NCBI GenBank assembly: GCA_905235705.1
Contig: CAJOML010000004.1
Span: 1-36,003 of the forward strand
Length of the DNA stretch: 36,003 nucleotides
Direction of reading: 5' to 3'
Source of the DNA: an uncultured Bacilli bacterium
Lineage (GTDB): Bacteria > Bacillota_I > Bacilli_A > RFN20 > CAG-826
Shown: positions 14,948-23,580 of the stretch, piece after piece
How positions within the stretch are numbered: position 1 is the first letter of the stretch
Layout of the letters: every line of letters begins with the position of its first letter
The notes under the pieces: model-generated
Told to the model about the DNA's origin: nothing
The model's input: only the letters and a program-made list of their open reading frames with translations
Database searches by the model: none
Position numbers and translations under genes: made by a program

Positions 14948-16351
14948 ATGTATTCAGAATATCTCAAGTCACGTCACGGCATTTGTGCCGAACTTGTCAA
15001 ACGCCTATCCGCCCGTTTCCCTTATGTTTCCATTTTGGGAAAGCATGTCACCGGAAAAAGCATCCGTGTGACCACCCGTAACACCTCGATTGGCGATACC
15101 ATGGAAAAACAATGCGGCTTCGTTGCCAAAATCTATAATGGCAAAACTTACGCCGAATATTCCTTCTCCGATATCACCCCCGAAACCATCGATAAACTCG
15201 AAAAAGACATCATCGAAGGTATCGATCTTCCGGAAGAGACTATCGCTAACCATGTCCATCTAGCCCCACTTCCCGATGAACCGTTAGTCAAATCTTTCTC
15301 CCGCCCCATCGAAGGGAAAGCCTACTCGGTAGAGGAAATCATTCCCAAACTTGAGGAAATCAAAGGAATCCTTCATTCCAGCGATCCCCATATTGTCATG
15401 GCCTTTGCGATGCTAGGGTATTACGAAACTTCGGCGATGTTTATTTCGCCTAACCGTGACCTCGACCAAAACTACACCTGGATTTCGGTCAATTTGGCCG
15501 CCGTTGCCGCCAATGAAAAGGGAATCAAAGAAAATTACGATTTCGCCGCCGGCAATTCCTTCGAAGAAGTCTTCAAAGGCGCTAAAGAGATCGCTCCTAG
15601 CGTCGCCAAAACCGCCGTTGAACTTCTTGATGCCGAAATGGTCGAACCCGGTGTCTATGATATTGTCACCGATCCTTCTATCACCGGTTTAATCGCCCAC
15701 GAAGCCTTTGGACACGGGGTGGAAATGGACATGTTCGTCAAGAACCGCGCCAAATCCGTCCAATACCTTAACAAAGAGGTGGCTTCTTCCCTGGTCGAAA
15801 TGCATGATGGGGCAGCCGCCACATATTCTTGCGCTTCTTATTTCTTCGATGATGACGGTGTCCTCGCTCAGGATACCCTAATCATTAAAGAAGGGATTCT
15901 CCAAACCGGCATTTCCGATGCTGTATCGGCCATGCAACTTGGCACTAAGCCTACTGGCAATGGACGTCGCGAATCTTATAAGAGGAAAGCCTATACCCGT
16001 ATGACAAACACATTCTTCGGGCCTGGCAAATCTACCCGTGAAGAGATCATTTCCTCCGTAAAACACGGCTATTTGCTATGCCAAACCTATAATGGTATGG
16101 AAGATCCGAAGAACTGGAATATCCAATGTGTCTGTGCTTATGGCCGGGAAATCAAAGACGGTAAATTCACCGGCAAAATCATTTCCCCTGTCGTCATGTC
16201 AGGTTATGTTCCTGACCTCCTTAAATCCATCTCCATGGTCTCCAACGATTTCGTCATCGAAGGTAGTGGACACTGCGGAAAAGGATATAAGGAATGGGTC
16301 ACCGTCTCCGATGGCGGACCGATGTTGAAAGCGAGGTGCAAATTAGGATAA
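14948..16351 (+). CDS. tldD: TldD family metallopeptidase subunit
   Basis: Catalytic subunit of the TldD/TldE heterodimeric zinc protease, which in other bacteria trims unfolded leader peptides or small modified peptides inside a closed chamber. The 467-residue protein has the HExxxH zinc motif as HEAFGHGVEMD (H251, E252, H256) and a C-terminal GHCGKG whose Cys443 matches the third zinc ligand of E. coli TldD. A good AAAGGAG precedes the ATG. The stop overlaps the next ATG by one base, fixing stoichiometric expression with the partner. No peptide precursor gene is recognised nearby. Confidence 0.93.
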   Translation: MYSEYLKSRHGICAELVKRLSARFPYVSILGKHVTGKSIRVTTRNTSIGDTMEKQCGFVAKIYNGKTYAEYSFSDITPETIDKLEKDIIEGIDLPEETIANHVHLAPLPDEPLVKSFSRPIEGKAYSVEEIIPKLEEIKGILHSSDPHIVMAFAMLGYYETSAMFISPNRDLDQNYTWISVNLAAVAANEKGIKENYDFAAGNSFEEVFKGAKEIAPSVAKTAVELLDAEMVEPGVYDIVTDPSITGLIAHEAFGHGVEMDMFVKNRAKSVQYLNKEVASSLVEMHDGAAATYSCASYFFDDDGVLAQDTLIIKEGILQTGISDAVSAMQLGTKPTGNGRRESYKRKAYTRMTNTFFGPGKSTREEIISSVKHGYLLCQTYNGMEDPKNWNIQCVCAYGREIKDGKFTGKIISPVVMSGYVPDLLKSISMVSNDFVIEGSGHCGKGYKEWVTVSDGGPMLKARCKLG

Positions 16352-17631
16352 TGGAAGCTTTATTTAACGCCTTAAAGAAAGCCACTTCAGTCGCGGCTTG
16401 GAAAATCAATTTCAGCGAAACGATTTCGACCGAACTTTTCTATGTCCAAAAGAAAGTCGAAACGAACCGCGCAACCGACATTAACGATATCTCCGTCACC
16501 ATCTATATTGATAAAGATGGGAAACGTGGTTCCGCCACCTTCACCGTCTATCCTTATATGGAGGAAGAGGAAATCTCCTCTTTAATCGAAGAGAACATCT
16601 TTGCCGCCTCTTTCACCTTCAACACTTTCTTCGACCTTCCTTCGCCTGAAGCTTTTGAAAACAAGAAAGCCGAAGGTAACCTCACCGAGATTCCCTTCCG
16701 TGAACTTATCGGCAAAATCGGTGCCGCCATCATGAAAGCCAACCATTTTGAAAACGGTTCTCTCTCGGCCACCGAAATCTTCTTAACCAAGACCAATACC
16801 CGTATCGTCAATAGCAACGGGGTCGATGTCTCCACCACTTCCTATGGATGCAAAATCGAGACCATCCCCAACTGGGTCAAGGGCGAAGAAGAAGTCGAAC
16901 TCTATAAGAGCATCGAATTCTCTTCCTTTGACGCGGATGCTTTAACCAAAGAAGTCGAAGAAGCTCTCCTCCTTGCCAAAGCCAGAAGCGAAGCCATTAA
17001 ACTCCCCCATCTTGATTCGATTCCCGTCATCTTGGAAAACGAAGAAGCTTTTAGGTTCTTTGGCTCCTATGCGATGGAATTATCTTATCTCACCAAATAT
17101 TCCCATCAAAACCATTATGAAGTCGGAGACAAAATCCAAGATAACCGCATAGGCGATATCATGGATATGGAACTTCGTCCTAGCGTCGAAGGGGCGATTT
17201 CCTCTTGTTTCGTTGACCGTGATGGGGTTGTCCTTAAACCGGTTAAAATCGTCGATGGTGGCATTGCCAAAGCGATGTTTGGACCATTCCGTGAAGGGTA
17301 TTATCTAGGTGTGAAAAAGCCTACTGGCGAAGTCCCTATCCTTTGCGTCAAAGAGGGGGAGACCTCCATTAAGGAAATCGAAAAGAAACCTTATATCCGT
17401 TGCGTCCGTTTCTCCGATGCCCAATTCGATAAAGATTCGGGCTTCTTTGGCGGCGAGGTGCGTCTAGGTTTCTATTTCGATGGCGAAAAGGAGATTCCCG
17501 TCACCGGATTTACGATCCAAGGCAATCTCAACAAAGCCAAAAACGAATTCATCGCTTCGAAGGAAAGAGTCGTCTTATCCCGTTATAGCGGCCCTAAATA
17601 CGTCTGCATCCCCAACGTGAATCTCGTTTAA
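16351..17631 (+). CDS. tldE: TldE/PmbA family protein
   Basis: Non-catalytic partner of TldD, 426 residues. It lacks the HExxxH motif and has the TldE-type fold: an N-terminal ferredoxin-like domain, then the beta-rich C-terminal domain with IPVILENEEAFRFFGSYA and RYSGPKYVCIPNVNLV at the end. A longer open frame reaches 16294 inside tldD, but the ATG at 16351 in the TAATG overlap, with AGGA just upstream, fits the family N-terminus (MEALFNALKKA). A strong hairpin terminator follows 25 bases downstream. Confidence 0.88.
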   Translation: MEALFNALKKATSVAAWKINFSETISTELFYVQKKVETNRATDINDISVTIYIDKDGKRGSATFTVYPYMEEEEISSLIEENIFAASFTFNTFFDLPSPEAFENKKAEGNLTEIPFRELIGKIGAAIMKANHFENGSLSATEIFLTKTNTRIVNSNGVDVSTTSYGCKIETIPNWVKGEEEVELYKSIEFSSFDADALTKEVEEALLLAKARSEAIKLPHLDSIPVILENEEAFRFFGSYAMELSYLTKYSHQNHYEVGDKIQDNRIGDIMDMELRPSVEGAISSCFVDRDGVVLKPVKIVDGGIAKAMFGPFREGYYLGVKKPTGEVPILCVKEGETSIKEIEKKPYIRCVRFSDAQFDKDSGFFGGEVRLGFYFDGEKEIPVTGFTIQGNLNKAKNEFIASKERVVLSRYSGPKYVCIPNVNLV

Positions 17632-17654
17632 TCAGACAAAATAAGCAAGAAAAA

Positions 17655-17690
17655 AGGTTCCCTTCGCAACATGAGGGGAACCTATTTTTC
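17655..17690. terminator. Bidirectional intrinsic terminator between tldE and tRNA-Ser
   Basis: AGGTTCCC (17655-17662) pairs with GGGAACCT (17676-17683). The plus strand then reads TATTTTT, ending tldE; the minus strand reads six T after the stem, ending the tRNA-Ser(GCU) transcript. One hairpin serves both convergent units. Confidence 0.85.
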
Positions 17691-17694
17691 ATTT

Positions 17695-17784
17695 TGGCGG
17701 AGGCGAAGGGATTCGGACCCTTGCTGGCCTTGCGACCACTAACGGTTTAGCAAACCGTCCCCTTCACCACTTGGGTACGCCTCC
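17695..17784 (-). tRNA. tRNA-Ser (GCU)
   Basis: A 90-base minus-strand tRNA with acceptor GGAGGCG/CGCCUCC, a long variable arm typical of class II tRNA, anticodon stem ACGGU/ACCGU and loop UUGCUAA. Anticodon GCU reads AGC/AGU. CCA is encoded. It lies about 45 bases after the proS stop on the same strand and may be processed from its transcript. Confidence 0.95.
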
Positions 17785-17831
17785 AACCGCCCGAATAATA
17801 TACACCAACTCGGGCGTTTCGTCATCTAAAA

Positions 17832-19271
17832 CTAATAAGCGCGGGCAAAATAGGCGATAAGCTTGGCTTCCTTCCCGCAAACCGGGCAAAGCGTCCCTTC
17901 GGGAACTTCTTCCTTATAAATGCAACGCGCCGTTCCGCCTTTGGTGATCTCTTTGATTTTATCTTCACATTCAGGATCGCCGCAAAATGCCATTTTGACA
18001 TAGCCGCCTTGATTGAGCTTCTCTTTGAGCTCTTCAAGGTCATGGGCTTCATAGATATGGCTATCAAGGAAATCTTTGGCTTTTTGATACATCTCTTTGT
18101 GGACGACTTGGAGAAGGTTAGGAATGGCTTCTTCGATTTCTTCGATGGAGGCCACCACTTTCTCACCGTTGACGCGTTTGGTCATCACGACTTTATTTTC
18201 CGCTAAATCACGGGGGCCAAGTTCAAGGCGAACAGGTACGCCTTTCATTTCCCATTGAGCGAACTTCCACCCAGGTGTGCGGTCAGTCGAATCAACAAGG
18301 ACACGAATACCCTTTTCTTTGAGTTTTGCGGCGATTTCGTTGCATTTTGGCAAGATTCCTTCGGCGTCTTGACGAATCGGGACAATGACGACTTGAATCG
18401 GGGCGACAGCCGGAGGTAAGACTAATCCGTTATCATCGCCATGGACCATGATGATGGCCCCAAGAAGACGAGTGGAGACGCCCCAAGAAGTTTGGTAAGG
18501 GGCTTCAAGGGTATTGGAACGTCCTAAGAAACGGATACCGAAAGCCTCGGCGAAACCTTGCCCTAAATCGTGGCTGGTGCCAGATTGCAAAGCCTGTCCA
18601 TCGGGCATAAGGGCTTCGATGGTATAGGTGGCATTGGCTCCGGCGAATTTTTCGTGCTCGGTCTTCTTGCCTTTAATAAATGGGACAGCTAACAAATCTT
18701 TGCCGCAGTCATCATAGACCTGTAGCATCGAAAGTACGTTTTCGCGGGCTTGCTCGGCGGTTTCGAATAAGCAGTGTCCTTCTTGCCAAAGGAATTCGGC
18801 GCCGCGGAGGAAAGGACGAGTCGTCTTTTCCCATCTAACGACGGAACACCACTGATTCAAAAGCATCGGGAGGTCACGGTATGAAGTGACGTTGCGCTTA
18901 AATAAATCAGAGAAAAGGACTTCGGAAGTCGGACGGATGATTAAAGGATCGCTAAGGCGTTCTCCGCCACCCATCGTGGCGACAAGAGCCTCCGGGGCAA
19001 AACCTTCGATATGTTCCTTTTCCTTATTGAATAAAGAAGAAGGGATGACTAATGGAAGATAGACGTTTTGGGCGCCGTGTTCTTTAAATCTTTTATTGAG
19101 ATAGTTTTGGATTTCTTCCCAAATGGCATAGCCATAAGGGAGATAATTGATAAAACCTTTAACCGAACCATAATCCATCAATTCGGCTTTGCGGCATACA
19201 TCGGTATACCATTTCGCGAAATCGACTTCGCGCGAAGTGATTGCTTCGTTTTTGTTTACATTTGAAGCCAT
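17832..19271 (-). CDS. proS: Prolyl-tRNA synthetase, short archaeal/eukaryote-like type
   Basis: Charges tRNA-Pro with proline. At 479 residues it is the short form without the editing insertion of the usual bacterial enzyme. It has the class II motifs (IIRPTSE, RGAEFLWQEGH and WGVSTRLLGAIIMVHGD), an anticodon-binding domain from about 285, and a C-terminal zinc-like domain with C430, C435, C450, C462 and C465, ending in AYFARAY as in archaeal-type ProRS. This form is also found in mycoplasmas and some Bacilli and Clostridia. The ATG has a clear TTGGAGG nine bases upstream, and TATACT lies in the 32-base gap after the preceding gene's stop. Confidence 0.95.
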   Translation of the reverse strand: MASNVNKNEAITSREVDFAKWYTDVCRKAELMDYGSVKGFINYLPYGYAIWEEIQNYLNKRFKEHGAQNVYLPLVIPSSLFNKEKEHIEGFAPEALVATMGGGERLSDPLIIRPTSEVLFSDLFKRNVTSYRDLPMLLNQWCSVVRWEKTTRPFLRGAEFLWQEGHCLFETAEQARENVLSMLQVYDDCGKDLLAVPFIKGKKTEHEKFAGANATYTIEALMPDGQALQSGTSHDLGQGFAEAFGIRFLGRSNTLEAPYQTSWGVSTRLLGAIIMVHGDDNGLVLPPAVAPIQVVIVPIRQDAEGILPKCNEIAAKLKEKGIRVLVDSTDRTPGWKFAQWEMKGVPVRLELGPRDLAENKVVMTKRVNGEKVVASIEEIEEAIPNLLQVVHKEMYQKAKDFLDSHIYEAHDLEELKEKLNQGGYVKMAFCGDPECEDKIKEITKGGTARCIYKEEVPEGTLCPVCGKEAKLIAYFARAY

Positions 19272-19303
19272 GGGTGTTCCTCCAAGGTGACAAGTATAAT
19301 CGT

Positions 19304-21043
19304 TTATCGATTAATATCCCTAATTCTTTTTATCGATTTTGGTGAGGGGGGCGAAATCATCACATCAAAGGGAGCGAAGGATTCGCTGCTGATGAAACGG
19401 ACCCCGGAAGAAATAATCAAATCGATCGAAGCCCAACCCTCAATATCGGTGGCGATGATGGTTTTATGGTATTTGAGCAGTTTTTCAACGAGGGCATGTA
19501 GCTGCGAACGGATACGGGTGTCTTGTTCGGAGGCGCTTCCCGCGAAGCCAAACCCGACAACGAAATAATCAAACGCGGTATAGGTACGAGGAGGTAGTTT
19601 TAATTCCCCTGAACGCATCAAAAGACCGACTTCGTATCCTTTTCCTTTGATTAATCGCATTAGCTCGATGATGCTATCTGCATCAACGCCATTTAAAGAA
19701 GAAAGGACATCCACTTCATCGAAAAGGAAGACCATGTGAGCGGATTTAGCCCTTGCGAGTTTACCGAAAGTAACCAAAAGGTGAGATCTTTCATCCATGC
19801 GGACAGGGAAGAATAGATTGCATTTATCGTCTTGGTTTTCGTTTAAGAAGATATGAAGAGTATCTTTGGCGATGGTCGCGAAAAGGGCTTTGTCATCTTC
19901 GGTTCGATGGGCGTAATCTTTTAATTCATCCATCGAATCGAAATAGGCATCGTAGGGGCTGGATTTGGCAAAATAACCGGTGACCTTTTCTTTATCGACG
20001 GAATAAATCGGACGGAAATAATAATGGATGCGTTTTTCTTCGATGATGCGCTCAACCTCGGTGCGATAAGCAGACTCGGCAAGGGTATTTTTGACGCGTC
20101 TTCCCTTCTCATAGAACAAAACCGATGAATTATCTTCAAACGCCAAAGAAGCGGTCGCCTTAGCGGCGTCGATAATCGCGGAAGAATCGCCTTGAAGGAC
20201 GCCATGTTCCACCACCCCGACTCGAACATCTAAGACGGAGGACTTCCCATTAAGGATCAAATAACGGTTGATGGAATTAAGACACGCCCTCACTAAATAA
20301 AGGATTTTGGCTTTTTCCGATGTTCTTAAATCAGCAAAGAGCAAATCGTTGCCGGAACATTGGAGAAGATATCTCCTCCCCGAAACGAAAGGGAAAAGGG
20401 CGTTCTTCATTTGATTAAACAACAAGGGGTCAATATCTTTTTCTTTATCTTGCACTTTCTTATACAAGAAACGGAAACAAGCGGAGGAACCTTTCTTCCG
20501 GTTATTCCCGGAGATGGCCGCATCGAATTCTTTCACCGTCGAAAGACCATAATGGTTTTCGTTGCCTTTATTCGAGGCAACCAAATATTTCATCAAATAA
20601 GATTGGATGTGGATGATGCCTCTTTCACGGTCGACGCTGGTGACTTGAAGCAAAGAGAAATAACGTTTTTTGGTTTGCGAGTCGCTGATATCGGTTTCTA
20701 GATAATCAGGGCAATCGGTGCCAGGTTCAGCGAGGGCATTGATCCAGTTGATGACTTTCCTTTGCTGCGAAATGGGGAAATGCTGATAAAACTGACCAAG
20801 AGAACATTCTGAAACATGGCTTAAAGTCATGACATTGAAGAATTTTACGTGATCGTTAGGAACGTCGACGATAAAGATGCGGACCGAATTCGACTGTTCT
20901 TCTAAAGCCGCACGATATTTCTGGTCTTTTTTGCTGACGACAACGAAAGAAATTACCAAAACGATGGCCAAAACAACCAAAATGACAATGGCAAGGTAAT
21001 ACCACCCGTTCTTTAAAATGTCGTCGATAAAAGTGATAATCAC
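19304..21043 (-). CDS. Membrane-anchored protein with degenerate GGDEF and EAL-like domains
   Basis: A 579-residue protein with one membrane helix at about 16-36, a PAS-like or mixed segment (about 50-150), a region of GGDEF-like layout (about 170-310) and one of EAL-like layout (about 335-570). In the last, IHYYFRPIYSVDKEKVTGYFA replaces the expected YYQP...GxEALxR, FDEVD stands where LEITE is expected, RSGEL replaces DDFGTG and ATDIEGWAS replaces AEGVET. No GGDEF signature is present. Both cyclic-di-GMP making and breaking are thus unlikely; a sensor, scaffold or ligand-binding role is more probable. The domain call is from overall pattern, not from catalytic residues. GTG is the start; TAAACT (extended by TGG) ends seven bases before it. 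Confidence 0.6.
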   Translation of the reverse strand: MIITFIDDILKNGWYYLAIVILVVLAIVLVISFVVVSKKDQKYRAALEEQSNSVRIFIVDVPNDHVKFFNVMTLSHVSECSLGQFYQHFPISQQRKVINWINALAEPGTDCPDYLETDISDSQTKKRYFSLLQVTSVDRERGIIHIQSYLMKYLVASNKGNENHYGLSTVKEFDAAISGNNRKKGSSACFRFLYKKVQDKEKDIDPLLFNQMKNALFPFVSGRRYLLQCSGNDLLFADLRTSEKAKILYLVRACLNSINRYLILNGKSSVLDVRVGVVEHGVLQGDSSAIIDAAKATASLAFEDNSSVLFYEKGRRVKNTLAESAYRTEVERIIEEKRIHYYFRPIYSVDKEKVTGYFAKSSPYDAYFDSMDELKDYAHRTEDDKALFATIAKDTLHIFLNENQDDKCNLFFPVRMDERSHLLVTFGKLARAKSAHMVFLFDEVDVLSSLNGVDADSIIELMRLIKGKGYEVGLLMRSGELKLPPRTYTAFDYFVVGFGFAGSASEQDTRIRSQLHALVEKLLKYHKTIIATDIEGWASIDLIISSGVRFISSESFAPFDVMISPPSPKSIKRIRDINR

Positions 21044-21050
21044 AGCTAAA

Positions 21051-21056
21051 AGTTTA
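21051..21056 (-). promoter_or_regulatory. -10 box, probable leaderless GTG start of the EAL-like gene
   Basis: TAAACT, preceded by TGG as in an extended -10, ends seven bases before the GTG at 21043. There is no Shine-Dalgarno site. Confidence 0.5.
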
Positions 21057-21087
21057 CCACATAGTGGTAGAAATCAGTAGGTTCTAT

Positions 21088-21116
21088 TTGTCTATTTTCC
21101 AATTCTTTGCTAATAT
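21088..21116 (+). promoter_or_regulatory. Promoter of tRNA-Ser(CGA) (TTGTCT - 17 bp - TAATAT)
   Basis: TTGTCT at 21088-21093 and TAATAT at 21111-21116, spaced by 17 bases. The tRNA begins 11 bases after the -10. Confidence 0.7.
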
Positions 21117-21127
21117 ATCGCTCGTTT

Positions 21128-21218
21128 GGAGAAGTACCCAAGTGGTCGAAGGGGGCGGTTTCGAAAACCGTTAGTAGTCGCAAGGCTAGCCAGGGTTCGA
21201 ATCCCTGCTTCTCCGCCA
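21128..21218 (+). tRNA. tRNA-Ser (CGA)
   Basis: A 91-base class II tRNA: acceptor GGAGAAG/CUUCUCC, anticodon stem GCGGU/ACCGU around UUCGAAA, long variable arm, T-loop GGUUCGAAUCC and encoded CCA. Anticodon CGA reads UCG. Confidence 0.95.
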
Positions 21219-21228
21219 AATGATGATT

Positions 21229-21263
21229 ACGTCCTTGATGCTCTCGCGTCAGGGACGTTTTTT
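21229..21263 (+). terminator. Intrinsic terminator after tRNA-Ser(CGA)
   Basis: ACGTCCTTGATG pairs with CGTCAGGGACGT (two G-U pairs) around a CTCTCG loop, followed by six T. Confidence 0.85.
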
Positions 21264-21331
21264 CTTCAATCGGAAAACCGAATTATTGCTTCAAGTTTTT
21301 CATTTTTCTTAATTGGACTGGGATAGCCAAG

Positions 21332-21356
21332 AAAAAAGAGGCGACAAGCCCCCTCT
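21332..21356 (-). terminator. Probable terminator after yitT
   Basis: On the minus strand AGAGG and CCTCT form a stem around a GC-rich loop, followed by six U. It starts about 20 bases past the YitT stop. The stem is short with an internal mismatch. Confidence 0.55.
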
Positions 21357-21374
21357 ATCTTTGCTTGAGAAAAT

Positions 21375-22415
21375 TTATTTTATGGGTGGCAGGAAGAAGT
21401 TCCCGTAAACTTGATGTAATTCAGTGACGATAACAAAGGCCTTGGGGTCGGCGTTTTGCACGACTTTAACGGCATGCTTTACTTCGTAACGGGAGACGAT
21501 GACATTGAAAATAAACTTTTCGGCCCCGGTAAAAGCCCCTTCGCCTTTAATCAAAGTGGCGCCATGAGGAAGATTGGCGATGATGATTTTCCCAAGGTCA
21601 GGATTAGAAGAAACCACTTCTAGTTTCATCTTCTTATTACGTAAGTTGATAACGTTGATGACAAGCATCGTCATGATCATATAGACGACGGAGAATAAAG
21701 AAGCGGTAAAGGCGTGGGCCCCTTCCACCGTCCCCCAGCCAGCTTCAGTGATGGCAAGAAGGGTATAGGTGGTGACGGTTATGATATTGATATAGACGGA
21801 ATAGCGTCCGACAAGGGTCGATTTCTTTAATGAAATATAGTAGGCGATAACGTCAATTCCCCCCGCCGAGGCGTTGGCTTTATAGGCAATCGCGCTGGAA
21901 ACGCCAGTGCAGACGCCGGCAAATAAAGCACGGGTAATTAAACCCCCATTTTGATTGCAAAACTCAGCGATTTTGAACAAAAACGCCTCATCTGCATAGC
22001 CTAGAATATAGTTAAATACGGAAGCCATACCGACATTAATCGCGGTCAAAATGGCGAAGCGCTTCCCTATCCCTTTCCACGCTAAGATAAAGATTGGGAT
22101 ATTTAATCCAAAATATAAAATCGAATAAGTAAGGTCATATAGGTGATTACCGGTGACGGCTTTATTTCCGATAAGGTCAATTAACAGGATAATGGTCTGG
22201 GCGATACCGGAGACGCCACCGCTAATCAAACGATGGCCATCCGCCATTTGCTCCAAATTGCCCGGGGCGATAAATGCCTTAAAGCCAAAGGCAAATAAGA
22301 AAGCGGAGAAGATGACGACAATCGCACCTATGCCATGATGGACCGTTCCTTTCAATAAGGGGTGATCATAAAGAAGGTTTTCGATTTTGGTCGAAAGGCT
22401 TTTTCTTTTTAACAT
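21375..22415 (-). CDS. YitT family membrane protein with C-terminal DUF2179
   Basis: A plasma-membrane protein of unknown substrate. The 346-residue product has five to six helices (first at about 28-48, then near 75-95, 110-135, 155-180 and 205-245), with GGVSGIAQTI and SAGGIDVIAYYIS typical of the family, and a soluble C-terminal domain (about 265-340) with GATLIKGEGAFTG and AFVIVTELHQVYGNFF matching DUF2179. It is somewhat longer than usual (about 285) because of an N-terminal extension. TATAAT ends exactly seven bases before the ATG and no Shine-Dalgarno site exists. Confidence 0.9.
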   Translation of the reverse strand: MLKRKSLSTKIENLLYDHPLLKGTVHHGIGAIVVIFSAFLFAFGFKAFIAPGNLEQMADGHRLISGGVSGIAQTIILLIDLIGNKAVTGNHLYDLTYSILYFGLNIPIFILAWKGIGKRFAILTAINVGMASVFNYILGYADEAFLFKIAEFCNQNGGLITRALFAGVCTGVSSAIAYKANASAGGIDVIAYYISLKKSTLVGRYSVYINIITVTTYTLLAITEAGWGTVEGAHAFTASLFSVVYMIMTMLVINVINLRNKKMKLEVVSSNPDLGKIIIANLPHGATLIKGEGAFTGAEKFIFNVIVSRYEVKHAVKVVQNADPKAFVIVTELHQVYGNFFLPPIK

Positions 22416-22422
22416 AGCCCAA

Positions 22423-22428
22423 ATTATA
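22423..22428 (-). promoter_or_regulatory. Perfect -10 box of yitT-like gene, probable leaderless start
   Basis: TATAAT on the minus strand ends seven bases before ATG 22415. This is the best match in the leaderless series. The -35 region is poor. Confidence 0.6.
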
Positions 22429-22501
22429 GGCGTTGCCCTAAAGAAGGGAAGAGAGAAAGCGATTTCTTCCCTAGGGGAAGGCGAAAAATGAGATTTTCTT
22501 T

Positions 22502-22516
22502 CTTACCTTAGGTAAG
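22502..22516. repeat. Inverted repeat upstream of thioredoxin-like gene
   Basis: CTTACC and GGTAAG are separated by TTA, forming a 15-base palindrome that ends six bases before the -35 box at 22523. Position suits an operator. A second palindrome-like stretch (GGGAAGA ... TCTTCCC, then TTCCCTAGGGGAA) lies around 22446-22480. Confidence 0.35.
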
Positions 22517-22522
22517 TGTTTG

Positions 22523-22551
22523 TTGATTACCAAAGTTGACGATGATATGAT
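22523..22551 (+). promoter_or_regulatory. Promoter TTGATT - 17 bp - TATGAT
   Basis: TTGATT at 22523-22528 and TATGAT at 22546-22551 have ideal spacing. The leader is about 33 bases and carries TTTTGGAGG before the ATG at 22591, so the gene is conventionally translated. Confidence 0.7.
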
Positions 22552-22590
22552 TTTACCGCTGTTTAAGCAGGCCCTTTTGGAGGCATCAGT

Positions 22591-23541
22591 ATGAACGTCA
22601 TTAAATCTATGGGAGCCAGATTCAACAAACTCTGGCGTTGGATTAAAGAAACCGCCTGGGTTCAGCCCTTACTTATCGTCGGTGCTATCTTCGCGATTAT
22701 CTTCTCCATCCCAAAATTCTCTTCCTGGTTTGAAGCCATGGGCGTTGGTTCAACCAATTCCTATTACGCCGGGCATAAGAAATCCCTCGAAGGTGAAGTC
22801 AAACTCGAAGGCGTCTATGACGAACTTCAGATGAGCGAAGGCGACAAGATCACCAAAGCCATCTATGATTTCTCTTTCTCCCCCGAGCAGGGACAAACCA
22901 AATATTCCGAATCCGAATATTATGCCAAACTCCAAGAAAGCAAAATCCTCTCCACTTATGGCGAGAAGTTCTTCTTAGTCTTCGTTGAAAGCACCTGCGC
23001 TGCCTGCGATGAAGCCCAAAGCGGTTTCGAAGCTCTCGAAGGTGGCTGGAGAAATACCTATGCCATTAACGATGGCTTGGATTTCAAACTTTATTCCATC
23101 TTCGCCGATGACACCTCTTATAACGATAGCAAATACATCACCGCGGATGACTCCAAGGCCTTCTACCGTTACCTCGACAACTTCACCGATTTCTGGGAAC
23201 TTGCCGCTGGGCGCTTAGAAGATAATCCTTATAAGACCAATGGCAACCAATCCGCCGATTACTTCGATGCCATGGAAAAGGTCAACGCCTCTTCTTGGCA
23301 GGTCCCGACCATCTTCCTCGTCGACTTCACCGAAGCCGCTTGGGCCGCTGGTAAAGCCGGGGTCTCCGAAGTCATCTTTGGGGTCAACGCCAGTACCAAC
23401 GTTTCCTCCATTCAGAAAGCCCAATTGCTCCAGCAAATGTGGAACCATCTCCCACAGGTCGAATGGAAAGACGACCATTATGAAAACGTCGCTTCGACCG
23501 AAGACAAGACCAACCCCTTCCGCGTCGAATACAGCAAATAA
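22591..23541 (+). CDS. Membrane-anchored thioredoxin-fold protein with CAAC motif
   Basis: A 316-residue protein with a basic N-terminus, one helix at about 23-41 and a large domain expected outside the membrane. KFFLVFVESTCAACDEAQ presents a CxxC (C136, C139) at the end of a beta strand, as in thioredoxins, and SSWQVPTIFLVD gives the cis-Pro loop (P239) facing it. Between them lies an insertion of about 90 mostly acidic residues. A role in disulfide exchange or reduction at the cell surface is likely; the partner is unknown. Codon use is rich in C-ending codons, as for highly expressed genes here. Strong promoter and Shine-Dalgarno site. Confidence 0.75.
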   Translation: MNVIKSMGARFNKLWRWIKETAWVQPLLIVGAIFAIIFSIPKFSSWFEAMGVGSTNSYYAGHKKSLEGEVKLEGVYDELQMSEGDKITKAIYDFSFSPEQGQTKYSESEYYAKLQESKILSTYGEKFFLVFVESTCAACDEAQSGFEALEGGWRNTYAINDGLDFKLYSIFADDTSYNDSKYITADDSKAFYRYLDNFTDFWELAAGRLEDNPYKTNGNQSADYFDAMEKVNASSWQVPTIFLVDFTEAAWAAGKAGVSEVIFGVNASTNVSSIQKAQLLQQMWNHLPQVEWKDDHYENVASTEDKTNPFRVEYSK

Positions 23542-23546
23542 CAAAG

Positions 23547-23566
23547 ACGGCCATATGGCCGTTTTT
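23547..23566 (+). terminator. Short intrinsic terminator between two genes
   Basis: The palindrome ACGGCCATATGGCCGT can form a six-pair stem with a four-base loop, directly followed by a T-run. It ends a few bases before the Shine-Dalgarno site of the next gene, which has no visible promoter of its own, so readthrough is probably partial. Confidence 0.65.
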
Positions 23567-23580
23567 GATAGGAGAAGCTT

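Noticed and set aside
14836-14967. Longer N-terminus for the 14176-14835 membrane protein
   Set aside because: It would overlap the tldD start and promoter; the -10 box six bases before ATG 14835 places the mRNA start there.
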